Of a stretch of 64,000 bases of DNA, positions 17,717-25,618 are shown one piece after another (position 1 is the stretch's first letter; every line of letters starts with the position of its first letter). The stretch spans positions 62,001 to 126,000 of the forward strand of contig CAVRVD010000023.1 in the NCBI GenBank assembly GCA_963724535.1. Direction: 5' to 3'. Made by a program: the position numbers and the translations under genes. The notes below the pieces were generated by a model. The model did no database searches. It was not told the DNA's origin and worked only from the letters and a program-made list of their open reading frames with translations. The stretch comes from JADJPO01 sp963724535. Lineage in GTDB: Bacteria; Actinomycetota; Actinomycetes; Actinomycetales; Kineosporiaceae.

Positions 17717-20203
17717 ATGGAATCCACCCACCGCAAGCCGCGCCTGCGCGCCCTCGGCCGGACCGCCAAGGACCTCGAACAGGACCTGGTCAGCAACCTC
17801 TACTACCGCCGGGGCACGACAGTGGAGTCCGCCAGCGCCCTGGACGCCTACCACACGCTCGCGCTGACCCTCCGGGACCGCCTGGTGGACCGGCAGGCCC
17901 GGACGGCGGCGGCGCACTACGAGGCGAACCCGCGGTTCGTCTACTACCTGTCCGCCGAGTACATGCTCGGCCGTCAGCTGGCGCAGAACGTGCTCTACAC
18001 CGGGACCGAGCCGACCCTGCGCGCCGTGGGGAAGCGGCTGGGCCTGGACCTGGACGACCTGTCCACCCTGGACGTCGAGCCCGGCCTCGGCAACGGCGGC
18101 CTGGGCCGACTCGCCGCGTGCCTGCTCGACTCGATGGCCACCCTGGACATCCCGGCCGTGGGCTACGGGATCCGCTACGACTTCGGGATCTTCAAGCAGG
18201 AGTTCAAGGACGGCGAGCAGGTGGAGACCCCGGACGACTGGACGTTCTACGGCAACCCGTGGGAGTTCCCGGCTCCCGACGACCGGCAGGTGATTGGTTT
18301 CTACGGGCACACCGAAGACGTCGGCGACCCTCGCAACCTGCGCCGGCGCTGGATACCGGCCGAGACGGTGCGCGGCGAACCGAGCCACATGCTGGTCCCC
18401 GGCTACGGCACCGAGACGGTGAACATCATCCGGCTGTGGCACGCCCGGGCCAGCCGGCGCTCCTTCGACCTGGGCCGGTTCTCGGCCGGGCAGTACGCCG
18501 AGGCGGTGCAGGACGCCGTCCGCTCGGAGAACATCAGCAAGGTGCTCTACCCCGACGACAGCCTCGAGACCGGGCGGGAGCTGCGGCTGAAGCAGCAGTA
18601 CTTCCTGGTCTCCTGCTCACTGCGGGACATCATCCGCCGGTTCCGGTTCCGCAACGACGACTGGTCGGACTTCCCGGACAAGGTCGTCGTCCAGCTCAAC
18701 GACACCCACCCGGTGCTGGCGATCGTCGAGCTGATGCGCCTGCTGGTCGACGAGGAGCAGCTGGACTGGGACCACGCCTGGGTGATCACCCAAAGGACGT
18801 TCAACTACACTTGTCACACCCTGCTGCCGGAGGCGCTGGAGACCTGGCCGACGTCGATGATCGGGCGGCTGCTCCCCCGTCACCTGGAGATCATCTACTC
18901 GATCAACTACTTCTTCCTGCAGCAGGTGGCGCTGCGCCACCCCGGCGACGACCACCGGCTGCGGTCCCTGTCGCTGATCCAGGACGGCGGCGAGTCGCGG
19001 GTGCGGATGGCGAACCTGGCGGTCGTCGGCAGCTCGGCGGTCAACGGCGTGGCCGAGCTGCACTCGCGACTGCTGACCGAGACGACGCTGAGCGACTTCG
19101 CACAGCTGTGGCCGGAGCGTTTCCACAACGTCACCAACGGCGTGACCCCGCGCCGGTTCCTCCGGCTGGCCAACCCGCGGTTGTCCGCGCTGATCAGCGA
19201 CCATCTCGGCGGTGAGGGCTGGCTGCGGGACCTGGACCGGCTGCGCGAGCTGGAGCAGCTGGCGGACGACCCGACGGCCCGCGCCCAGTGGCGGGAGGTC
19301 AAGCGGACCAACCTGGTCGACCTGGCGAACTACAGCCGCAGGGTGATCGGAGTGCACATCGACCCGGACTCGATGTGCGATGTGATGATCAAGCGGTTCC
19401 ACGAGTACAAGCGCCAGCTGCTCAAGCTGCTGCACGTGGTGACCATGTACCAGCGGATCGTCGCCAGCCCGCAGCGCGAGGTGGTTCCGCGCACCGTCGT
19501 CTTCGCAGGGAAGGCGGCGCCGGCCTACCACGCCGCCAAGCGGATCATGAAGCTGATCAACGCGGTGGCCGGAGTGGTGAACAACGACCCGCTGGTGGCC
19601 GGACGGCTCACCGTGGCGTTCCTTCCGGACTACAACGTCACCCGGGCCGAGCTGATCGTGCCGGCGGCACACCTGTCGGAGCAGATCTCGATGGCCGGAA
19701 AGGAGGCATCGGGCACCGGGAACATGAAGCTCGCCCTGAACGGTGCCCTGACCATCGGCACCCTGGACGGGGCCAACATCGAGATCCGGGAACAGGTCGG
19801 CGCCGAGAACTTCTTCCTGTTCGGTCTGGACGCCGAGCAGGCGGCCCGGCTGCGCGGGAGCGGCGGCTACGTGCCGAGGGCCTACTACGAGGCGGACGAG
19901 GAGCTCAAGGCCGCCGTCGACGCGGTCGCAGGCGGCGCATTCTCCGGCGGTGACGGGTCTGTCTTCGCCGATCTGGTGGGCACCATCCTGGGCTGGGACG
20001 AGTACCTGGTCCTGGCCGACTACCGCGCCTACATCGATGCCCAGGACCGGGTCGATGTGGCCTGGCGCGATGTCGACGCCTGGACCCGGATGTCGATCCT
20101 GACCACCGCCCGATGCGGCTACTTCTCCTCCGACCGGACCATCGAGGACTACTGCGCACGGATCTGGAAGGTCTCGCCGGTCCCGGTGCCCGAGGGGGAA
20201 TGA
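17717..20203 (+). CDS. glgP: Glycogen (alpha-glucan) phosphorylase
   Basis: GlgP releases glucose-1-phosphate from glycogen or maltodextrin using pyridoxal phosphate. The 828-residue protein matches the E. coli-type family in length and motifs: EPGLGNGGLGRLAACLLDS, GYGIRYDFGIFKQ, NPWEFP, VVQLNDTHP, YTCHTLLPEALE, NVTNGVTPRRF and the PLP-lysine region KEASGTGNMKLALNGALTIG followed by LDGANIEI. The ATG at 17717 (MESTHRKPRL) is preferred because the 16 residues before it look non-conserved; an upstream ATG at 17669 is possible. A 22-bp stem terminator follows. Together with MsiK and GpmA it points to storage-carbon use. Confidence 0.95.
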   Translation: MESTHRKPRLRALGRTAKDLEQDLVSNLYYRRGTTVESASALDAYHTLALTLRDRLVDRQARTAAAHYEANPRFVYYLSAEYMLGRQLAQNVLYTGTEPTLRAVGKRLGLDLDDLSTLDVEPGLGNGGLGRLAACLLDSMATLDIPAVGYGIRYDFGIFKQEFKDGEQVETPDDWTFYGNPWEFPAPDDRQVIGFYGHTEDVGDPRNLRRRWIPAETVRGEPSHMLVPGYGTETVNIIRLWHARASRRSFDLGRFSAGQYAEAVQDAVRSENISKVLYPDDSLETGRELRLKQQYFLVSCSLRDIIRRFRFRNDDWSDFPDKVVVQLNDTHPVLAIVELMRLLVDEEQLDWDHAWVITQRTFNYTCHTLLPEALETWPTSMIGRLLPRHLEIIYSINYFFLQQVALRHPGDDHRLRSLSLIQDGGESRVRMANLAVVGSSAVNGVAELHSRLLTETTLSDFAQLWPERFHNVTNGVTPRRFLRLANPRLSALISDHLGGEGWLRDLDRLRELEQLADDPTARAQWREVKRTNLVDLANYSRRVIGVHIDPDSMCDVMIKRFHEYKRQLLKLLHVVTMYQRIVASPQREVVPRTVVFAGKAAPAYHAAKRIMKLINAVAGVVNNDPLVAGRLTVAFLPDYNVTRAELIVPAAHLSEQISMAGKEASGTGNMKLALNGALTIGTLDGANIEIREQVGAENFFLFGLDAEQAARLRGSGGYVPRAYYEADEELKAAVDAVAGGAFSGGDGSVFADLVGTILGWDEYLVLADYRAYIDAQDRVDVAWRDVDAWTRMSILTTARCGYFSSDRTIEDYCARIWKVSPVPVPEGE

Positions 20204-20216
20204 CCGCGACCACGGC

Positions 20217-20267
20217 AAGGAATGCGCCGTTCACCCCATGAACCGTGGGGTGAACGGCGCATTCCTT
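20217..20267. terminator. Bidirectional terminator between glgP and efeU
   Basis: A perfect 22-base-pair inverted repeat (20217-20238 and 20246-20267) with a 7-base loop lies between the two convergent stop codons. The arm begins AAGGAATGCGCC and ends TTCACCCCA. It should terminate both transcripts. Confidence 0.9.
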
Positions 20268-20271
20268 CGGG

Positions 20272-21027
20272 TCATGCAGAGGCGTGATCCCGCGCCGGCT
20301 CGCGCAGCGTCGGTCGCGTCCCCGACCCGGCACGCCGGAAGAACGCCCAGAGCATCAGGCCGCAGTAGACCACCCAGAGCACCGGGGTCAGCCACTCCAG
20401 CTCGGGGATCACTCCGGCCTCGGCCAGCTCGTGAACGCCGTACCCCAACACCCAGGCGGCGATCCCGATCAGGGCAACGCCGGTCCAGGCGAAGAAGGTC
20501 CCCAGGTTGATCCGCAGCGCCCCGCGGTAGATCAGGTAGCCCAGCAGGACGGCGGCGCTGAGCCCCAGCACCGCGCCGAGGGCAGGCAGCATGCCGCCAC
20601 CGTTCGCCCGCATCGACGACCAGAGGAACAGCACCGTCTCCACGCCCTCCCGCGCCACCGCCAGGAACGCCGTCGCAAGAACCGCGAACGGGCCGGCGAC
20701 CACCGCGGCCCCCATCCGTCCGCCGAGCTCGGCGCGCATGCTGCGAGCCGCCGTCCGCATCCACAGGATCATCCAGGTGACGAAACCGACTGCGACCAGG
20801 GACAGCACCCCGGCGAAGATCTCCTCACCGCGCTCGGACAGACCCCCCGCCACCGCTGAGACCAGTGCCCAGACGGCAAGGCTCACCACGATCGCCAGCC
20901 CGACCCCGGACCACACCCAGCGAAGCATGCCCCGGTGACCGGACTTGACGAGGTAGGCGACCAGAATGCCCACGATGAGAGCTGCTTCGAGGCCCTCGCG
21001 CAGGCCGATCAGCAGGTTGGCGACCAC
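20272..21027 (-). CDS. efeU: Iron permease EfeU (FTR1/OFeT family)
   Basis: An inner-membrane high-affinity iron transporter of the FTR1 family. The 251-residue protein has about seven membrane spans and both iron-binding REGLE-type motifs, REGLE at residues 10-14 and REGVE at 126-130. It is slightly shorter than the usual 270-280 residues at the C-terminus. The partners EfeO and EfeB are absent from the surroundings, so it is an orphan or its partners lie elsewhere. The GTG at 21027 follows GAGGAG. An iron box 53-71 bases upstream predicts repression by DtxR/IdeR when iron is plentiful. Confidence 0.92.
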   Translation of the reverse strand: MVANLLIGLREGLEAALIVGILVAYLVKSGHRGMLRWVWSGVGLAIVVSLAVWALVSAVAGGLSERGEEIFAGVLSLVAVGFVTWMILWMRTAARSMRAELGGRMGAAVVAGPFAVLATAFLAVAREGVETVLFLWSSMRANGGGMLPALGAVLGLSAAVLLGYLIYRGALRINLGTFFAWTGVALIGIAAWVLGYGVHELAEAGVIPELEWLTPVLWVVYCGLMLWAFFRRAGSGTRPTLREPARDHASA

Positions 21028-21079
21028 GGACGTGCTCCTCAGGGTTCGGCGGGCCTGAGGACCACCGATAGGACGGAAC

Positions 21080-21098
21080 TTAGGTAAGCCTCACCTTG
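21080..21098 (-). promoter_or_regulatory. DtxR/IdeR iron box upstream of efeU
   Basis: TTAGGTAAGCCTCACCTTG matches the palindromic iron-box consensus TWAGGTWAGSCTWACCTWA at 17 of 19 positions. It sits where it would overlap the efeU promoter. The regulator gene is not in the window. Confidence 0.85.
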
Positions 21099-21295
21099 CC
21101 TCACGGGCTCGTACCGGCGCAAGCCCGATCACCCGCTCCACGGCCCCCCACCGTCGAGGGCCATGGTTCCTCACCCGGCCAGCACACCGACCGGATCATC
21201 GGGGAGGCAACGGCGCAACAACCGGGCCACGCCGGCGTGGTCCCCGGCTCGCTCGGGACGGATCATCAGGTGGGCGCTGCGTCCGGTCGATCTGG

Positions 21296-22300
21296 TCAGG
21301 AGGAGGTGGTGCCGCGACGCCGGGCGACCTCGTACAACGCCACACCGGCGGCGACCCCGGCGTTGAGCGACTCGGTACCGGCGGCCATCGGGATCGACAC
21401 GACCACGTCACACGTGCTGCGCACCAGCCGACTCAGGCCCTTGCCCTCCCCTCCAACCACGAGCACCAGCGGCTCGGTGGCCGCCTCCAGGGCGGGCAGG
21501 TCGAGCTCGCCCTCGGCGTCCAGCCCGGCCACGAAACAGCCGGCCCGGGCGTAATCCTGCAGCACCCTGGTCAGGTTGGTCGCTCGGGCCACCGGGACCC
21601 GCGCGGCGGCCCCGGCCGAGGTCTTCCAGGCCGAGGCGGTCATCCCGGCCGACCGTCGCTCGGGAACCACCACCCCGTGCCCGCCGAAGGCGGCCACCGA
21701 CCGGACGACGGCGCCCAGGTTGCGTGGGTCGGTGACGCCGTCAAGGGCGGCGATCAGCGGGCTCTCACCGGCGTCGCGGGCTCGAGCCACCAGGTCGCCG
21801 GGATGCGCGTAGCCGTAGGCGGGGACGGCCGCCACCAACCCCTGGTGGACGGCGCCGTCGGTCATCCGGTCCAAATCGGTCTTGGTCACCTCCAGCAGCG
21901 GGATCCGCTGGCCTGCAGCGGCTCTCAGTGCCTCCTTGACCCGGGCGTCGTGCTCGATCCGGACCCCGATGTACAGCGCCTTGACCGGGACGCCCGCGCG
22001 CAACGCCTCGACGACCGGGTTGCGTCCGGCCACGTACTCGGTGCCGCCGACGTTCGGGCGGCGGGAGCCGCCCCCGCGACCGGCGCGAGGCCTGGAGGCC
22101 GCACTGCCCCGCTCGGCGCCGGCCCATCGGGTCCCGGCGCCAGCCTCGCGGGCCGCGGGGTGCCCGGTCCGCTCGGTGGCCTTCGGAGTGGCGCCCTTGC
22201 CCTGCAGGCGCTTGCGGTTCTTGCCGCCGGACCCGACACCGGCGCCCTTCTTGGACGACGGCTTGCGGACCGCACCGCGCCGTGCGGCGTTGCCGGCCAT
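21296..22300 (-). CDS. rlmB: 23S rRNA (guanosine-2'-O) methyltransferase RlmB, SpoU family
   Basis: A SPOUT-class enzyme that methylates the 2'-O of G2251 in 23S rRNA using S-adenosylmethionine. The first 85 residues are a basic, disordered Gly/Arg/Lys-rich extension typical of actinobacterial members. A substrate-binding domain follows (from VAGRNPVVEALRAG), then the catalytic domain with motif 1 DGVTDPRNLGAVVRS, motif 2 VVGGEGKGLSRLV and motif 3 IPMAAGTESLNAGVAAG, which forms the trefoil knot. Its ATG shares one base with the cysS stop, so the two are coupled. The order cysS-rlmB is conserved in actinobacteria. Confidence 0.94.
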   Translation of the reverse strand: MAGNAARRGAVRKPSSKKGAGVGSGGKNRKRLQGKGATPKATERTGHPAAREAGAGTRWAGAERGSAASRPRAGRGGGSRRPNVGGTEYVAGRNPVVEALRAGVPVKALYIGVRIEHDARVKEALRAAAGQRIPLLEVTKTDLDRMTDGAVHQGLVAAVPAYGYAHPGDLVARARDAGESPLIAALDGVTDPRNLGAVVRSVAAFGGHGVVVPERRSAGMTASAWKTSAGAAARVPVARATNLTRVLQDYARAGCFVAGLDAEGELDLPALEAATEPLVLVVGGEGKGLSRLVRSTCDVVVSIPMAAGTESLNAGVAAGVALYEVARRRGTTSS

Positions 22301-23787
22301 CAGATGGTCCCGCCCGCGCCGCCCCGACCGTCGCCGAGAGTCCAGCGGGCGCCGTCCGGAGTGTCCTCGACAGCGATCCCGGCGGCCGCCAACCGGTCGC
22401 GGATCGCGTCGGCCCTGGCGAAGTCCTTGGCCGCGCGGGCCGCGGCCCGGGCGTCCAGCTCGGCCTGGACCAAGGCCGTCAACGCCGTCCGGGCCGCATC
22501 GGGGGCCGATCCGCCCGCGCTGCGCCCCAGAACGCGAGAACCGCTGCGCCAGTGGGGATCCAGCGGGTCGGTGCCGATCACGTCGGTCATCGCCCGGACC
22601 GCCAGGGCTCGGCGCAGCGCCTCGTCCTTGTCACCGCTGGCGAGTGCGGTGTTGCCGGCCCGCACCGACTCATGCACCGCGGCGAGCGCCGCCGGAGTGC
22701 CCAGGTCGTCGTCCATGGCGGCGGCGTAGGCCGGCGGCAGCTCGACCGCGGTGAGGTCGGCCTCGACCAGCTCGGCGCCGAAGGCCTCCGCGGCCCGAGT
22801 CACGAAGTTCTCGATCCGTTCGTGAGTGGTGCGGGCCTCGACCAGCGAGTCCGGCACCACCACCTCGATGTTGGACCGGTAGTGCGGCCCGGCCAGCAGA
22901 TAGCGGATCACCGCGGGCGAGAACCCCTGGTCGGTGAGCGCCTGCAGGGCCATCACGTTGCCGATGGACTTGCTCATCTTCTCCCCGCCCTGGACCACCC
23001 AGCCGTTGTGCAGCCAGTACCGGGCGAAGCCGTCCCCGGCGGCCCGGGACTGGGCCAGCTCGTTCTCGTGGTGCGGAAAGCGTAGGTCGAGCCCGCCGCC
23101 GTGGATGTCGAACTCGGCGCCGAGGTACTTCGTCGCCATCGCCGAGCACTCCAGGTGCCAGCCCGGCCGGCCCCGACCCCAGGGCGTGGGCCAGGAGGCG
23201 GTGGCCGGTTCGTCGGCCTTGGCGCCCTTCCACAGCGCGAAGTCGCGCGGGTCACGCTTGCCGCGGGGGTCGGAGTCGGCGGCGGGTTCCATGTCGTCGA
23301 GGCGCTGATGGGTCAACTCGCCGTAGGCGGGCCAGGACCGGACGTCGAAGTAGACGTCGCCGGAGCCGTCGGCCGCGCAGTAGGCGTGCCCGGCCTCGAT
23401 CAGCCGGCCGATCAGCTCGACCATCTCGGTGGCGTGCCCGGTGGCCCGCGGCTCGTAGGTGGGGCGCAGCACGTTCAGCGTGTCGTAGCCGGCGGCGAAG
23501 GCCTGCTCGAAGGTGTAGGCGTGCGCCCACCACGGCACACCGACCTCGGCCGACCTGACCAGGATCTTGTCGTCGATGTCGGTGACGTTGCGCACGTAGG
23601 TGACCTGGTAGCCGCTTCGCGTCAGCCAACGGCGCAGGACGTCGAAGCTCACCGCCGCGCGCAGATGGCCGATATGCGGGGCGGACTGGGGCGTGGCGCC
23701 GCAGACGTAGACGCCGACCTTGCCCTCCTCGAGCGGGATGAAGGCACGCGCGGAGTGCGTCGCGGTGTCATAGAGGCGAAGGCTCAC
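22300..23787 (-). CDS. cysS: Cysteinyl-tRNA synthetase
   Basis: A class I aminoacyl-tRNA synthetase charging tRNA-Cys. The 495 residues include the zinc-site/HIGH region VYVCGATPQSAPHIGHLRA near residue 27, WHLECSAMATKYLG and FPHHENELAQS (zinc ligands), and KMSKSIGN near residue 275. The C-terminal anticodon domain is complete. The GTG at 23787 has TAGCCT six bases upstream and no ribosome binding site, so translation is probably leaderless. It leads the cysS-rlmB pair. The usual neighbour ispF lies about 6 kb away, separated by three inserted genes. Confidence 0.96.
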   Translation of the reverse strand: MSLRLYDTATHSARAFIPLEEGKVGVYVCGATPQSAPHIGHLRAAVSFDVLRRWLTRSGYQVTYVRNVTDIDDKILVRSAEVGVPWWAHAYTFEQAFAAGYDTLNVLRPTYEPRATGHATEMVELIGRLIEAGHAYCAADGSGDVYFDVRSWPAYGELTHQRLDDMEPAADSDPRGKRDPRDFALWKGAKADEPATASWPTPWGRGRPGWHLECSAMATKYLGAEFDIHGGGLDLRFPHHENELAQSRAAGDGFARYWLHNGWVVQGGEKMSKSIGNVMALQALTDQGFSPAVIRYLLAGPHYRSNIEVVVPDSLVEARTTHERIENFVTRAAEAFGAELVEADLTAVELPPAYAAAMDDDLGTPAALAAVHESVRAGNTALASGDKDEALRRALAVRAMTDVIGTDPLDPHWRSGSRVLGRSAGGSAPDAARTALTALVQAELDARAAARAAKDFARADAIRDRLAAAGIAVEDTPDGARWTLGDGRGGAGGTI

Positions 23788-23793
23788 CTGCTC

Positions 23794-23799
23794 AGGCTA
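23794..23799 (-). promoter_or_regulatory. -10 hexamer for a leaderless cysS transcript
   Basis: TAGCCT on the minus strand is six bases from the cysS GTG. Confidence 0.55.
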
Positions 23800-23863
23800 T
23801 CGAGGTCGGACGACCGCTTCGTCCCGGCGCCCGGGGAGGAGGCGGGGAGGGGCAGGGCGGGAC

Positions 23864-25351
23864 TCAACCGACGCCGAGCAGTTGCTTGATCGGTCCGATC
23901 GCGAAGTACAGCACGAACAGCGCCGCGGCCACCCACATCAACGGGTGCACGTCCTCGGTCTTGCGCCGGGCCGTCTTCAGCACGGTGTAGGCCACGAACC
24001 CGGCCCCGATGCCGGCGGTGATCGAGTAGGTGAACGGCATCACCACGATGGTCAGGAACGCCGCGAGTGCCGTCTCCCCGTCGTCCCAGTCGATGGTGCG
24101 CACCTGGATCATCATGACGAAGCCAACGACCACCAGGACCGGCGCGCCCGCCTCGTGCGGCACCATGCCGACCAGCGGCGAGAACCAGGTGGCGACCAGG
24201 AACAGCACACCGGTGACGATGCTGGCCAGCCCGGTTCGGGCGCCCTCGGCGACCCCGGCCGCCGACTCGATGTAGGCGGTATTCGTCGACACGCTGGCCG
24301 CACCTCCGGCGGCGGCCGCCAGGGAGTCGACCAGCAGGATCCGGTCGGCGTTGGGCGGCACGCCGTCCTCGTCCAGCAGGGCCCCCTCGGCGCCCACCGC
24401 GACCATCGTGCCCATCGTGTCGAAGAAGTCGGCCAGCACCAGGGTGAAGACCAGCAGCAGCGCCCCGGCCGCGCCGATGGCCTGGAACGAGCCGAGCAGG
24501 TTGAACTGGCCCAACAGACCGAAGTCCGGGGTGGCCAGGACGGCGTCGGGCACCTGGGGCACGTTGAGCGACCAGCCGGTCGGGTTGGCCGAACCGTCCG
24601 CCTGCACGCTCGGACCGATGTCGAACAGCGACTCCGCGCCCACCGCGAGCGCCGTCGCGACCACGATTCCGATCAGCATGGCCCCGGCGATAGCCCGGAC
24701 CAGCAGGATCGAGATGATCGCCAGCCCGACCAGGAACACCACCGTCGGCCAGCCGGCGAGCGATCCACCGACCCCCAGCTCGACCGGCACCGGTCCGGCC
24801 GAGGTACGCCGGACGAACCCGGCGTCGACGAAGCCGATCAGAGTGATGAACAGCCCGATGCCCACACTGATCGCGGTCTTCAACGAGTTCGGGACGGCGT
24901 GGAAGACCGCGGTGCGGAACCCGGTCAGTACCAGCACCAGGATGACCAGGCCCTCGATCACCACCAGGCCCATCGCGTCGGCCCAGGTCATCCCGGGCAG
25001 GCCGGCGATGCCGATGGCGACGAACGCGTTCAGGCCCAGCCCGGTGGCCAGCGCCAGCGGGTAGTTGGCCACCACCCCCATCAGGATGGTCATCAGCCCG
25101 GCCACCAGTGCCGTGGCGGCAGCCACCTTGGGCAGGGCGGTGGCTGCATCCCCGCCGATGAACCCACCGGTCCCGTCCGGGCTGGAGCCGATGATCAGCG
25201 GGTTGAGCACCAGGATGTAGGCCATCGTGAAGAAGGTGACCAGGCCGCCCCGCAGCTCGGCACCGATGCTGGAGCCACGCTCGGCGATCCGGAACCGGCG
25301 CTCCAACCAGCCCGCCGAGGTGGGTAGCTCAGCAGTCTCGGTACGGGCCAT
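23864..25351 (-). CDS. Purine (adenine/guanine/hypoxanthine) permease, AzgA-like NCS2 family
   Basis: A 495-residue membrane transporter with about 12-13 spans that should import purine bases with protons. Diagnostic pieces are the N-terminal LRGGLVTFFTMAYILVLNP, the GLGLNAFVAIGIAGLPGM segment, ADFFDTMGTMVAVG and SVSTNTAYIESAAGVAEGARTG, all typical of AzgA/PbuG-type permeases. The ATG at 25351 (MARTETAEL) is preceded by AGGTGGGG; the upstream ATG at 25375 gives eight unlikely extra residues. The gene lies between cysS and a divergent P-type ATPase, within a stretch that interrupts the usual cysS-ispF order. Confidence 0.9.
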   Translation of the reverse strand: MARTETAELPTSAGWLERRFRIAERGSSIGAELRGGLVTFFTMAYILVLNPLIIGSSPDGTGGFIGGDAATALPKVAAATALVAGLMTILMGVVANYPLALATGLGLNAFVAIGIAGLPGMTWADAMGLVVIEGLVILVLVLTGFRTAVFHAVPNSLKTAISVGIGLFITLIGFVDAGFVRRTSAGPVPVELGVGGSLAGWPTVVFLVGLAIISILLVRAIAGAMLIGIVVATALAVGAESLFDIGPSVQADGSANPTGWSLNVPQVPDAVLATPDFGLLGQFNLLGSFQAIGAAGALLLVFTLVLADFFDTMGTMVAVGAEGALLDEDGVPPNADRILLVDSLAAAAGGAASVSTNTAYIESAAGVAEGARTGLASIVTGVLFLVATWFSPLVGMVPHEAGAPVLVVVGFVMMIQVRTIDWDDGETALAAFLTIVVMPFTYSITAGIGAGFVAYTVLKTARRKTEDVHPLMWVAAALFVLYFAIGPIKQLLGVG

Positions 25352-25618
25352 ACCCCACCTCACCGACGGTGACACTGCACCGACCGGGAGTACTGGCGAC
25401 CCCCCGGTGCCTCACAGCACGTCACGAAGACACGAACTGGGGCCCGAATATAGCGGCGCGCCGTCACAACGGGCCAACTCGAGAGGTTTCGGCAGACCAG
25501 GGGACGATCGAGGCCTCCGTGCTTGCGGGGCATCCGGCCATCGATCCGCGTCTTGGGCCGAGCCCAGTGAGGTCGAACGTCCCGCGGCAGTACCGGGAAC
25601 CGGTCCCACCGTGGAACC

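Noticed and set aside
20226..20260. GTTCACCCC in the glgP/efeU gap as a PHO box
   Set aside because: It belongs to the 22-bp terminator stem between convergent genes, with no downstream promoter.
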